Source: Ignavibacteriales bacterium (GTDB lineage Bacteria > Bacteroidota > Ignavibacteria > Ignavibacteriales > Melioribacteraceae). From it: DNA of 64,000 nucleotides. Positions 45,918 through 54,709 of the stretch are shown in pieces. The first letter of the stretch is position 1. Every line of letters begins with the position of its first letter. Made by a program: the position numbers and the translations under genes. The notes beneath the pieces were generated by a model. The model saw only the letters and a program-made list of their open reading frames with translations, was not told the origin of the DNA and did no database searches. The stretch spans positions 186,001 to 250,000 of the forward strand of contig JAPLFG010000001.1 of the NCBI GenBank assembly GCA_026390795.1. Reading direction: 5' to 3'.

Positions 45918-48149
45918 ATGGGTAAAGATCTTATTCTTGTGGAGTCACCCTCCAAAGCAAAGACTATTAATAAATATGTTGGTAAAAATTATATTGTAGA
46001 AGCCACAGTCGGTCATATCAGAAATTTACCAAAGACCAAACTCGGTATCGATATAGAAAATGGTTTTGAGCCAAAATTTATGAATATACGCGGTAAAGGT
46101 GATGTAATAAAAAAAATCAAATCGCTTGCCGGCAAATCTAACAGAATATTCATCGCGACCGATCCGGACCGCGAAGGTGAAGCAATTGCTCAGGATGTAT
46201 TGGATATCTTAACTGATGCTCAAAAAGAAAAAATAGAACGTGTACTTTTCAACGAGATAACTAAGAAAGCCGTTAACGAAGCGTTGAAAAATACAATCAA
46301 GATTGATGACCATCTTGTTACTTCACAGCGAGCAAGACGTGTGATGGATAGGATTATTGGCTATCAAGTAAGTCCTTTCCTTTGGCGTGCCGTCATAGAA
46401 GCATATGGAAGTTCTCTTTCAGCTGGACGAGTGCAGTCGGTTGCTTTAAGACTCATATGCGAGCGCGAAGATGATATTGAAAAATTTATCCCAACAGAAT
46501 ATTGGTCTATTGTTGCCGTTTTCACAACTGAGAAAGGCGATGAGATACGGGCTAAGTTATACGAGGTAAATGGAAAACAGATCAAAGTTCCTCCAAAACC
46601 TAACATGACTGATGAAGATTGGGAAGAATTTCTAAAAACAAATTTTGCTATTACAAAAACTGAGTTGGCAAATCAGATTGCTGAAACTCTTCGATCGAAG
46701 AATGATTATTTTATCTCGGATCTTACCAAAAAGGAAAGCAGAAAGAATCCTTATCCCCCATTTATTACAAGCAGTCTTCAGGTGGAAGCTTCTCGTAAAC
46801 TCAGATTCCGTCCGCGTAGAACTATGATGCTTGCACAGCAATTGTATGAAGGAATTGATCTTGGCACGGAAGGAACTACAGGTTTGATTACTTATATGCG
46901 AACCGACTCAACCCGCTTGAGTGAAGATGTTGTTTCAGAAGCCAGAAATTTTATTAATGAGAAATACGGCGAAAAATATCTGCCTGAAAAAGCAAAGATA
47001 TACGATCAGAAGAATAAAAAAAATGTTCAGGATGCTCATGAAGCCGTCCGCCCAACATCATTAAAATACACGCCGGAATTTGTCAAAGAATTTTTAGATG
47101 AACCACAGTTCAAACTTTATGAATTAATTTGGAAACGATTTATTGCTTGCCAAATGGATTCTGCGCGGCTTGAAACAACTACGGTTAGCATTTCATCCGA
47201 TGAATTTGTGTTCAGGAGTTCCGGTACAACAATTTTATTTGACGGATATATGACTTTATATGATGAGGACCTTGAGGATAAAGATGATCAAAATGGAAAT
47301 GGCTTATTAATTCCGGCTGGATTGGAAATAAATCAAAAGATGGGATTAAAAGAACTAAATCCCAATCAACATTTCACAAAACCACCTCCACGTTTTACTG
47401 AAAGTTCTTTAATCAAAGAATTGGAAAGTAATGGTATCGGTCGACCAAGTACATATGCAATGATAATGGGAACGATCATAGACAGAAAATATGTTGAGCA
47501 GGTAGATCGTAAAATGATTCCGACTGAACTTGGCAGAAAGGTAAACACAATACTGGTTAAAAACTTTTCCAATATCTTTAATGTAAACTTCACAGCACAG
47601 ATGGAAGAAGAACTCGATTCGATTGCCGAAGGAGAAATTGGTTATTTAAAAGTACTAAATGATTTTTATGAACCATTCTCCAAAACATTAAAAGAAGTTG
47701 AAGCGAATCTTGAGAAGATAAAATGTGAAAAATGTGGTTCGGATATGGATATTAAGATGGGACGATTTGGAAAATATTTAGCGTGTACAAATTACCCCGA
47801 ATGCAAAAACATTAAATCTCTCAAAGACTTTGCGCCGAACGGAGGCGCACCGGAGCCGACAGGTGATATTTGTCCAAAGTGCGGATCTAAAACAGTTTAT
47901 AGAGAAGGAAAATTTGGAAGATTTATCGGTTGCGAAAAATATCCTGATTGCGATTTTACTAAAATTGTTACTCTAGGATTGAAGTGCCCGAAATGCAGCG
48001 ATGGAGAAGTAATTACAAGAAGAACCAAACGAGGAAAGATATTCTACGGTTGTAACCGTTACCCGGATTGCGATTTTGCAAGCTGGACAATGCCAAAGCC
48101 GAAAGAAGAGGAAGAAGAAGTCGCTCTTGCTTCGGACGATGAGATCTAA
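45918..48149 (+). CDS. topA: DNA topoisomerase I
   Basis: A 743-residue type IA topoisomerase that relaxes negative supercoils. The Toprim domain (about 3-115) has LVESPSKAKTINKYVG and the acidic triad in ATDPDREGEAIAQ. The catalytic tyrosine is Tyr326 in GLITYMRTDSTRLS. Three C4 zinc-ribbon domains at the C-terminus are visible: CEKCGSDMDIKMGRFGKYLACTN-like units beginning near residues 597, 650 and 690, each with CxxC pairs. The acidic tail ends in LASDDEI. Thirty-one bases to the recombinase gene. Confidence 0.96.
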   Translation: MGKDLILVESPSKAKTINKYVGKNYIVEATVGHIRNLPKTKLGIDIENGFEPKFMNIRGKGDVIKKIKSLAGKSNRIFIATDPDREGEAIAQDVLDILTDAQKEKIERVLFNEITKKAVNEALKNTIKIDDHLVTSQRARRVMDRIIGYQVSPFLWRAVIEAYGSSLSAGRVQSVALRLICEREDDIEKFIPTEYWSIVAVFTTEKGDEIRAKLYEVNGKQIKVPPKPNMTDEDWEEFLKTNFAITKTELANQIAETLRSKNDYFISDLTKKESRKNPYPPFITSSLQVEASRKLRFRPRRTMMLAQQLYEGIDLGTEGTTGLITYMRTDSTRLSEDVVSEARNFINEKYGEKYLPEKAKIYDQKNKKNVQDAHEAVRPTSLKYTPEFVKEFLDEPQFKLYELIWKRFIACQMDSARLETTTVSISSDEFVFRSSGTTILFDGYMTLYDEDLEDKDDQNGNGLLIPAGLEINQKMGLKELNPNQHFTKPPPRFTESSLIKELESNGIGRPSTYAMIMGTIIDRKYVEQVDRKMIPTELGRKVNTILVKNFSNIFNVNFTAQMEEELDSIAEGEIGYLKVLNDFYEPFSKTLKEVEANLEKIKCEKCGSDMDIKMGRFGKYLACTNYPECKNIKSLKDFAPNGGAPEPTGDICPKCGSKTVYREGKFGRFIGCEKYPDCDFTKIVTLGLKCPKCSDGEVITRRTKRGKIFYGCNRYPDCDFASWTMPKPKEEEEEVALASDDEI

Positions 48150-48180
48150 AAAATAATTTCTCAATTTTAATGGCAATTAA

Positions 48181-49074
48181 ATGACGCAGTTCGATCTAGA
48201 GAACGTCTTAAATCGAATGCTTGCCGAACTTTCTGGTATAAGCCGCGCATCTCAAAACACAATTGATGCTTATACACGCGACCTCAATGAATTCATTTCT
48301 TTCTGTTGCGATAAAGAAATTAATTTAATACAAAAGATTACAGACAAAACGATCCGTCATTTTATTATTCATCTTAGTGAAAGTGGTGTTTCAAAAAGCA
48401 CGATTTCCAGAAAGCTTTCAGCAATTAGAAGACTTCTTAATTTTGCTATTCGAAATGACTTAATAGAAAAAAATCCAATATCAAGAATTCCAAATCCAAA
48501 AGTTAAACGCGGTTTGCCGGAAACAATTAATGTTGATTCTTATTCAGAAATTTTTAGTTTGGTTGATAAAGAAAATGACCTTGCTAATGCAGTCAGGATT
48601 AAATCGATTTTTGAGTTATTATATGGCTCAGCTCTGCGTGTTTCGGAATTATGTTCGCTAAATGTTGGTGATATTGATTTTGATACTAATAGCATCAAAG
48701 TTCTAGGGAAAGGTTCTAAGTTTAGAATTGTGCCAATGGGATCAAAATCGAGAGAGGTATTAAAAATATATATTAGTTCACTAATGCCGTATCAGCATTC
48801 ACAAGCGCTTTTTGTAGACGGTGATAATAAAAGACTATCACGGCACACTATTTATAGAATTGTGAATCATTATTTGAAATATCAAAAAATTGATAAAAAA
48901 AGTCCTCATATATTGCGTCACAGTGCAGCAACCCATATGTTAGATAGAGAAGCTGACCTAATGGCAGTCAAAGAAATTCTTGGTCATGAAAATCTTTCCA
49001 CAACTCAAATTTATACGCATGTTAGCATAGAACGATTAAAAAAATCATATAAAAAGGCTCATCCAAAATCATGA
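48181..49074 (+). CDS. Tyrosine recombinase XerC/XerD
   Basis: A 297-residue site-specific recombinase that resolves chromosome dimers at dif. The N-terminal SAM-like core-binding domain spans about 5-95 (SQNTIDAYTRDLNEF). The catalytic residues are present: Arg in YGSALRVSELCSL, Lys in GKGSKFRIVP, His-x-x-Arg in PHILRHSAATHML, His in LGHENLSTTQIYTH and nucleophile Tyr278. The length matches housekeeping Xer proteins and the housekeeping neighbours (topA, hpf) argue against an integron or phage integrase. XerC versus XerD, or a single XerH-like enzyme, cannot be decided. Confidence 0.9.
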   Translation: MTQFDLENVLNRMLAELSGISRASQNTIDAYTRDLNEFISFCCDKEINLIQKITDKTIRHFIIHLSESGVSKSTISRKLSAIRRLLNFAIRNDLIEKNPISRIPNPKVKRGLPETINVDSYSEIFSLVDKENDLANAVRIKSIFELLYGSALRVSELCSLNVGDIDFDTNSIKVLGKGSKFRIVPMGSKSREVLKIYISSLMPYQHSQALFVDGDNKRLSRHTIYRIVNHYLKYQKIDKKSPHILRHSAATHMLDREADLMAVKEILGHENLSTTQIYTHVSIERLKKSYKKAHPKS

Positions 49075-49084
49075 AGGAGTAACT

Positions 49085-49390
49085 ATGAACATTAATATCA
49101 CTTCTCGCAAATTTAGAGCGAAAGAATCGCTAAAAGAATTCATTCGTGGGGAAGTAAGCGTTCTAGAAAAATATAACGATGAAATTATTTCGGCTGGTGT
49201 AATTTTGAGTTTTACTCATCTGAAAGACAGTATTAAAACTGCTGAAATTAATCTCACAGTTCCTAAAAAAATTATTACTGTTGAGACTTCAAGTGAAGAA
49301 TTTGAAAAATCGGTTACTCTTTCTATAGAAAAAATTAAAAAACAGCTTACAAAACTTAAAACAAAACGGTTGGTCAGGCCTAAAAAATGA
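49085..49390 (+). CDS. hpf: Ribosome hibernation promoting factor, short form
   Basis: A 101-residue RaiA/HPF-type protein that binds the 30S decoding centre in starvation. Opening NINITSRKFRAKESLKEFI and VILSFTHLKDSIKTAEINL match the family; the C-terminal dimerisation domain of long HPF is absent, and the end is basic (KLKTKRLVRPKK). Shine-Dalgarno GAAGGAG before the ATG. The next gene is the HPr kinase, in ATGA overlap; hpf and hprK are also neighbours in the proteobacterial rpoN cluster. Confidence 0.88.
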   Translation: MNINITSRKFRAKESLKEFIRGEVSVLEKYNDEIISAGVILSFTHLKDSIKTAEINLTVPKKIITVETSSEEFEKSVTLSIEKIKKQLTKLKTKRLVRPKK

Positions 49391-50397
49391 AAATCAATGA
49401 AGGTGCAATTTCACAAAGAGAAAGTATTACTGTAGAATCTTTTTATAACAGCATAGTAGACAGATTCAAAATACGTCTCCTAAATGACAGAGTTGGATTT
49501 GATCGTCTAATAAAAGATCCAAACTTGCATAGACCGGGTTTACCATTAGCCGGCTTTTTGGAATTATTTTCTTACAGCCGAGTTCAAGTATTTGGCAATA
49601 CGGAGATGCGTTATTTACTAAATCTATCAATTGAAGAAAGGACCCGATCCCTCGAAAATATTTTTAAATATGCTATTCCTTGTTTAATAATTTCCAACGA
49701 ACACGAACCCACACCGGAAATGCTTGAACTTGGTAATAAATATAAAATTCCGATTTTCGGATCGGCCTTCTCTACAACCAAAGCAATTTTTTTAATTTCA
49801 GATTTTCTTGATGATCAGTTTGCACCGCGCCTTTCCCTTCATGGTTCTCTTGTTGATGTGTACGGAGTAGGAATGTTGTTTGTTGGCAAATCCGGAATTG
49901 GTAAAAGTGAGGTTGCACTAGACTTAGTTGAGAGGGGACATCGATTAGTAGCCGATGATGTTGTAATTATAACCAAGAAAGGTGAAGGAATCCTTATGGG
50001 TGCCGGAACCGATATTGTAAAACATTTTATGGAACTCCGTGGAATCGGCATCATTGACATAAGAAGCATGTTCGGCATTAGAGCCATAAGATTTCAGAAG
50101 CGTCTTGAAGTAGTTATAGAACTCGAAGTTTGGAATGAACAAAATGAGTATACCCGTACAGGTCTCGATAATTCTACCACTCCCATTATGGACGTCGAAA
50201 TACCATTTGTTAAGTTACCGATCCTACCTGGAAAAAATATTACGGTGGTTTCGGAGATAATTGCTTTAAACTATCTTCTTAAACATTACGGTTATGATGC
50301 AGCAAAAGTGCTGCAAGATCGAATAACATCCAAAATTCGTCAAAAAAATGAAGAAATGAACCGTGCCGTTGATTATTTTGAACATGATTTTGAGTAA
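49387..50397 (+). CDS. hprK: HPr kinase/phosphorylase
   Basis: A 336-residue bifunctional enzyme that phosphorylates HPr on Ser46 and removes the phosphate. The Walker A loop is GKSGIGKS at residues 167-174; the catalytic Asp is in LVADDVV; the HPrK signature is MELRGIGIIDIRSMFG; the C-terminal helix carries NEEMNRAVDYFEHD. The N-terminal domain (about 1-140) is normal for the family. Its substrate is presumably the HPr encoded at 9965-10228, which has Ser46. No PTS permease is in the window. It ends the ybeY-hprK gene run. Confidence 0.94.
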   Translation: MKINEGAISQRESITVESFYNSIVDRFKIRLLNDRVGFDRLIKDPNLHRPGLPLAGFLELFSYSRVQVFGNTEMRYLLNLSIEERTRSLENIFKYAIPCLIISNEHEPTPEMLELGNKYKIPIFGSAFSTTKAIFLISDFLDDQFAPRLSLHGSLVDVYGVGMLFVGKSGIGKSEVALDLVERGHRLVADDVVIITKKGEGILMGAGTDIVKHFMELRGIGIIDIRSMFGIRAIRFQKRLEVVIELEVWNEQNEYTRTGLDNSTTPIMDVEIPFVKLPILPGKNITVVSEIIALNYLLKHYGYDAAKVLQDRITSKIRQKNEEMNRAVDYFEHDFE

Positions 50398-50416
50398 TAT
50401 TTGCTCTCTTTATTGC

Positions 50417-50447
50417 TTGACTACAGAGGGATGATTTGCTATCTTCG
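50417..50447 (+). promoter_or_regulatory. Promoter for the M23 peptidase gene group
   Basis: TTG at 50417-50419, a 20-base spacer, and TATCTTCG at 50440-50447 match the FCB-type TTG-N20-TAnnTTTG promoter with one mismatch. Transcription starting about seven bases downstream would leave a leader of only around 8 bases before the ATG at 50462. Confidence 0.5.
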
Positions 50448-50461
50448 CAACCGAAAATACT

Positions 50462-51385
50462 ATGAAAAAATTTTACTACTTTTCAAAATCTAAATTGAAA
50501 TTTGTGGAGATACGCAATTTCTATAAGAAATTCGTATTCCTCATTTTATTCTTTGCGGTACTTGTATCGTTCTTTGTGTTTGGCACTTTCCTTGTTTTCA
50601 ATGAATTTATTAATCCAGACTCAGAAGTAAAATCATTAAAAACTACTAACACACTTCTTAAAGAAAAACTTGACCACTACAAAAATTTATTTGATCAGCT
50701 TGATAATAGACTCACTTCCTTGACCACGCAGAGCCACGATTTAAGACTTAAAGCTAATCTAGAACCTGCTAATCCTGATGAAACACTCGGAACGGGCGGT
50801 AACGTATTTGAACCTATTAGAACTTCCAGTCTTGGCGGTTATGAAAATTATATTGATCAACTTGATTCCTATGTACATAATATTTCACTTAAAGTTAAAC
50901 TTGAAAAAAATAATTACGATGAGATTAATAAAGCCTTTCAGAATAACGAAAAGCTCTTTGAAGTGATTCCGGCAATTCGACCGTGTGAAGGAAGAATTGC
51001 AGACGATTTTGGCATGAGATTTCATCCGATTCTTAAAATTATGAGAATGCACAATGGTGTTGATATTATTACTGATACCGGTACAAAAGTATACGCTCCG
51101 GGTGCCGGCACTGTTGCGTTCATAGGACGTCGCAGCGGTTATGGAATTACAGTAGAGATAGATCACGGATTTGGCTACAGAACAATATTTGCACATTTAC
51201 AAAGTATTAAAGTTAAAGAAGGACAGCATCTTCAAAGAGGTGATTTTATAGCACTGAGCGGAAATTCAGGAGAACTTTCAACAGGTCCACATTTACACTA
51301 CGAAGTCAGACATGACGGAATACCTTTGGATCCAAGAAATTTTATCTATGATGATGTAAGCATTTTTGAAGTTGTCAAAAAATAG
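50462..51385 (+). CDS. M23 family murein metallopeptidase
   Basis: A 307-residue zinc endopeptidase acting on peptidoglycan in the periplasm. A short basic cytoplasmic part is followed by a membrane anchor (about 23-48, FLILFFAVLVSFFVFGTFLV), a coiled coil (about 55-95) and a C-terminal LytM domain. Zinc ligands: His in RMHNGVDI with its Asp, and His-x-His in GPHLHYE; RIADDFGMRFHPI opens the domain. The layout matches MepM/DipM-type membrane-anchored endopeptidases or activators. Because the ligands are intact, an active enzyme is more likely than an EnvC-like activator. Confidence 0.9.
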   Translation: MKKFYYFSKSKLKFVEIRNFYKKFVFLILFFAVLVSFFVFGTFLVFNEFINPDSEVKSLKTTNTLLKEKLDHYKNLFDQLDNRLTSLTTQSHDLRLKANLEPANPDETLGTGGNVFEPIRTSSLGGYENYIDQLDSYVHNISLKVKLEKNNYDEINKAFQNNEKLFEVIPAIRPCEGRIADDFGMRFHPILKIMRMHNGVDIITDTGTKVYAPGAGTVAFIGRRSGYGITVEIDHGFGYRTIFAHLQSIKVKEGQHLQRGDFIALSGNSGELSTGPHLHYEVRHDGIPLDPRNFIYDDVSIFEVVKK

Positions 51386-51408
51386 AAAACATTTCAGGAG
51401 ACTTGACA

Positions 51409-51639
51409 ATGATTTGGACCGTCGAATTAGCATCTTATCTTGATGACGCTCCGTGGCCAGCCACTAAAGAAGAATTAATAGATTATGCCGAACGTATCGG
51501 TGCACCACTCGAAGTTGTGGAAAATCTTTTAGAATTAGAGGATTCCGACGAACCTTATGAGACAATTGAAGATATTTGGCCAGATTATCCAAGTGACGAA
51601 GATTTCTTTTATAATGATGATGATGAGTTTAAGTCGTAA
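51409..51639 (+). CDS. DUF2795-type small acidic protein
   Basis: A 76-residue protein beginning MIWTVELASYLDDAPW, followed by ATKEELIDYAERIGAPLEV and the acidic tail SDEDFFYNDDDEF. The N-terminal half fits DUF2795, a small helical domain of unknown function common in FCB bacteria. The Shine-Dalgarno CAGGAG selects the ATG at 51409 over a TTG at 51403. It lies 23 bases after the peptidase and 14 before holB, so it is probably co-transcribed with both. Confidence 0.75.
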   Translation: MIWTVELASYLDDAPWPATKEELIDYAERIGAPLEVVENLLELEDSDEPYETIEDIWPDYPSDEDFFYNDDDEFKS

Positions 51640-51653
51640 TAATTGGTTAAAGA

Positions 51654-52769
51654 ATGAATGAAATATGGGATATTGTATTTGAACAGGTAAAAGCCAAAGA
51701 AATTCTAAATAATATTTATGAAGGAAGGCGTGTTCCACACGCCTTCCTTTTTTTTGGTCCCGAAGGAGTTGGTAAATTTTTTACTACACTGCAATTTGCA
51801 AAGTTAATCAACTCATCAAATGACAGCTCAAAGCAACATCTTATCCAAAAAAAAATATCGTCCTTGCAAGAACCATACATTAAGTTAATTATACCATTAC
51901 CGCGTGGAAAAGGAGAGGGGGCTGAAGATTCGGCTACTGAAAAACTTTCGAAAGAGATTATTGATGAGATAAATGAAGAAATAAAATTGAAAATTGAAAA
52001 CCCTTATCACCGGATTTCTGTTGAAAATGCAAATACGATTAAAATAAATAGCGTTAGAGAAATTAGAAAATATATCACTACAACAACAGATGATATTAAA
52101 TATAGGTTTATTGTGATTCTCGACGCTCATAAAATGAACGAAACTGCCCAAAATGCATTATTAAAAAGTTTGGAAGAACCACCAGAAGGAATCATTTTCG
52201 TTTTTATTACATCCGATAAAGAAAAATTGTTGCCTACGATACAATCAAGATGTTGGCATGTGAGCTTTGAACCACTCTCATTTAGTTCTGTTTCTACAAT
52301 TCTGAAAAATAACTTTTCGATTGATAATGAATTAGCCGAGAAAGTTTCTAAGTTTTCAGAAGGTTCTCCGCTTACCGCTCTTGACTTAATAAATAATCAA
52401 TTTGAAAATATTTTGGAAAGAACCATTTCAATCCTTCGATATTCATTAGCTAAAAAATATCATTCCGCTTATAAGGAATTAACAGAATTTTTCAAGAATA
52501 ATTCAGATCAATCCATCAACATTCTTGCAAGAATGATAAAAACATGGTTAAATGACGTTATAAAAAATCGGCATTCGATATTCGATTATTATTTCAGTGA
52601 ATATTCGGAGACTCTATCCAAATTTAATTCTAGATATACTAATGCTGATATTAATAAAATATTTTATTCTATTGATAATTTGGAAAGACTACAAACTAAA
52701 AATGTAAACTTGAATGTCGTTAGTCTGAATCTTATATTTGAAATAGCTTCTCTCTCAATAAGGAAATAA
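51654..52769 (+). CDS. holB: DNA polymerase III delta' subunit
   Basis: A 371-residue clamp-loader subunit. The N-terminal AAA+ domain has VPHAFLFFGPEGVGKF in the Walker A position (GPEGVGKF ends in Phe rather than Thr/Ser, so ATP use is doubtful, as usual for delta'), ILDAHKMNETAQNALLKSLEEPP and ITSDKEKLLPTIQSRC with the SRC motif. The zinc-binding cysteines of gamma/tau are not seen. The C-terminal 150 residues are helical. A perfect hairpin with a T run lies within the coding sequence at 51721-51755. ricT follows after 3 bases, a neighbourhood also known from Firmicutes. Confidence 0.88.
   Translation: MNEIWDIVFEQVKAKEILNNIYEGRRVPHAFLFFGPEGVGKFFTTLQFAKLINSSNDSSKQHLIQKKISSLQEPYIKLIIPLPRGKGEGAEDSATEKLSKEIIDEINEEIKLKIENPYHRISVENANTIKINSVREIRKYITTTTDDIKYRFIVILDAHKMNETAQNALLKSLEEPPEGIIFVFITSDKEKLLPTIQSRCWHVSFEPLSFSSVSTILKNNFSIDNELAEKVSKFSEGSPLTALDLINNQFENILERTISILRYSLAKKYHSAYKELTEFFKNNSDQSINILARMIKTWLNDVIKNRHSIFDYYFSEYSETLSKFNSRYTNADINKIFYSIDNLERLQTKNVNLNVVSLNLIFEIASLSIRK
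51721..51755 (+). terminator. Terminator-like hairpin inside the holB coding sequence
   Basis: A perfect 12-base-pair stem (AAGGAAGGCGTG at 51721-51732 pairing with 51738-51749), loop TTCCA, then six further T bases. It has every feature of an intrinsic terminator, but sits in codons 23-34 of holB, encoding RRVPHAFLFF, a conserved protein segment. It may act as an attenuator when translation lags, or be a by-product of protein constraint. Confidence 0.45.
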
Positions 52770-52772
52770 GCT

Positions 52773-53618
52773 TTGTACCATATAGATCTCTCCCTTACTA
52801 AGTGTGTCCAAGAAAATGGATGCGCAGAGCATTCGAATGAAAACCATAATGCTAATAATCTTTTCGAGTCAATAATAATAAGAAATATTCAGGATAAGCA
52901 TAATAACATCAGTGGTTGTTTTGCTTGTTCATCCTGTGTTTCTCACACAAACCCGGTTGATAAACGGAAAATTATCGAAATAAATTGTAACGGCTTATTA
53001 AATTGTGACTACTGCGAAATTAATGATAAATGTGAAACAGAATTATTCCCAGACGACTTTATAATAGTTCAGTTGGATGAATCGTTGGAAGTAGCACAAG
53101 TAAAATTAATAGGCGAGATTGTTAGGTTAAAGAGACAATCCATTGGGTTCTACGGGGAAAATCTTCCTCTTGTTATAAGAAAAGCAAGTGTGGAAGATTT
53201 AGATCGTGTCAGGAAAAATCTACATGATGAGGAAAAGGCAGTCAAAATATTTAGAGATGCAATTAACAAATTAAACTTAAGTATGAAATTGGTGAGTATT
53301 CATTATCAATTTGACCGCAAGAAGTTATTTTTTTTCTATACATCAGAAAGTAGGGTTGATTTTAGAGAATTAGCAAAAGGATTAGCAGCCGAATTTAAAA
53401 CCAGGATTGAATTGCGTCAAATAGGTGTTCGTGATGAAGCTAAAAAATTAGGCGGAATGGGAACATGCGGTAGAGAGTTTTGTTGTATTTCATTTCTTGC
53501 AGGTTTCAGAAGGATTACCACTCATTTGGCAAATGAACAAAATCTCCTTTCAAGTATGGGCAAACTTAGCGGTCCATGCGGCAAATTAAAATGTTGTTTA
53601 TCTTTCGAAGTTGAATAA
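52773..53618 (+). CDS. ricT: RicT/PSP1 family protein with a cysteine-rich N-terminus
   Basis: A 281-residue protein of the PSP1/RicT (YaaT) family. The PSP1 domain (about 90-280) holds the hallmark cysteines in MGGMGTCGREFCC and SGPCGKLKCCLSFE. In Bacillus RicT belongs to the iron-sulfur Ric complex that affects RNA processing by RNase Y. Here the first 87 residues hold nine further cysteines (11, 17, 49, 52, 55, 72, 78, 81, 87), including CFACSSC and CDYC, which could bind a cluster or zinc. The TTG start lies 3 bases after holB. No RicA or RicF partner is present in the window. Family call sure; N-terminal role inferred. Confidence 0.85.
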   Translation: MYHIDLSLTKCVQENGCAEHSNENHNANNLFESIIIRNIQDKHNNISGCFACSSCVSHTNPVDKRKIIEINCNGLLNCDYCEINDKCETELFPDDFIIVQLDESLEVAQVKLIGEIVRLKRQSIGFYGENLPLVIRKASVEDLDRVRKNLHDEEKAVKIFRDAINKLNLSMKLVSIHYQFDRKKLFFFYTSESRVDFRELAKGLAAEFKTRIELRQIGVRDEAKKLGGMGTCGREFCCISFLAGFRRITTHLANEQNLLSSMGKLSGPCGKLKCCLSFEVE

Positions 53619-53704
53619 AATTTTACCTTTCTGCATCAATTGACTAAATAGGGAAGTGGTAGGTCGAAGTTAGTGATCACACGAAAAACTGGTTGGATCT
53701 TATT

Positions 53705-54556
53705 ATGGAAATTAAAAATGTAGCAGTAATTGGTGCCGGAACGATGGGCAGTGGCATTGCGCAAGTATTTGCTTCGAAAGATTTTAATGTATCATTAATT
53801 GATACGGAGCAGATTTATTTAGATAAAGGGATCAAAACTATAAGCTCAAGTTTAGACCGCCAGATTAAAAAAAATATTATTACAATTGATCAGAAAGAAT
53901 CAACACTATCTAAAATCCAACCAGGAACACAAATAGAAGCGATTCCTAAAGATACAATGTTAATTATCGAAGCTATCATTGAGAAAAAATCGGCTAAACT
54001 ATCTATTTATAATACTTTAAATAGTATAGTTAATCAAGATTGTATTTTCGCATCGAATACTTCATCAATATCAATTACTGAATTAGGAGTTTCTAATCGA
54101 CCAGATAGATTCATCGGAATGCATTTTATGAATCCGGTACCAATGATGCAGTTAGTCGAAATTATACGTGGATATGCTACGAGTGATTCTACGTTCGGAA
54201 TTGTTAAACAATTAGCTATTGATCTAGGCAAAACACCGGTTGAGGTATTCGATTATCCTGGATTTATTGCTAATAGAATTCTAATGCCGATGATCAATGA
54301 AGCAATTTTTGCACTATTTGAAGGAGTTGCTTCTGCACAAGATATTGATACTGTTATGAAACTCGGTATGAATCATCCAATGGGGCCGCTCACACTAGCA
54401 GATTTTATAGGTTTGGATGTATGCTTAGCTATTATGGAAGTACTTTACGAGGGCTTCAATGATTCAAAGTACAGACCATGCCCATTACTAAAAAAGATGG
54501 TTGCAGCGGGAAAGTTTGGAAGAAAATCGAGAGAAGGATTTTTCAAGTACGAATGA
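53705..54556 (+). CDS. 3-hydroxyacyl-CoA dehydrogenase (3-hydroxybutyryl-CoA type)
   Basis: A 283-residue NAD-dependent dehydrogenase that oxidises 3-hydroxyacyl-CoA, or reduces acetoacetyl-CoA in the reverse direction. NAD-binding loop VIGAGTMGSGIAQ, ASNTSSISITEL with the catalytic Ser/Asn, the catalytic His in IGMHFMNPVPMM, GFIANRILMPMINEA and the terminal GRKSREGFFKY are all intact. Length equals that of stand-alone short-chain enzymes (Hbd/PaaH) rather than FadB fusions. The ATG at 53705 gives the standard N-terminus; a TTG at 53693 is an alternative. It is separated by 86 bases from ricT, with no other fatty-acid oxidation gene nearby. Confidence 0.9.
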   Translation: MEIKNVAVIGAGTMGSGIAQVFASKDFNVSLIDTEQIYLDKGIKTISSSLDRQIKKNIITIDQKESTLSKIQPGTQIEAIPKDTMLIIEAIIEKKSAKLSIYNTLNSIVNQDCIFASNTSSISITELGVSNRPDRFIGMHFMNPVPMMQLVEIIRGYATSDSTFGIVKQLAIDLGKTPVEVFDYPGFIANRILMPMINEAIFALFEGVASAQDIDTVMKLGMNHPMGPLTLADFIGLDVCLAIMEVLYEGFNDSKYRPCPLLKKMVAAGKFGRKSREGFFKYE

Positions 54557-54709
54557 TACCGCCCATAATGTATATTATGTAAACTATATAATTTATAAAG
54601 TTTTATTGTCTTTCTAAATTCATCACTTTTACTAATGCGCTTCTCCCTTTTCTAAATTCGAGTGCAGCATTCTAATTTTATGAGATAGAAAATTTCTCAC
54701 ATTTCAAAT

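Noticed and set aside
54570-54600. CATAAT/ATTATG inverted repeat after the hydroxyacyl-CoA dehydrogenase gene
   Set aside because: A 6-base AT-only stem with no T run; too weak for a terminator.
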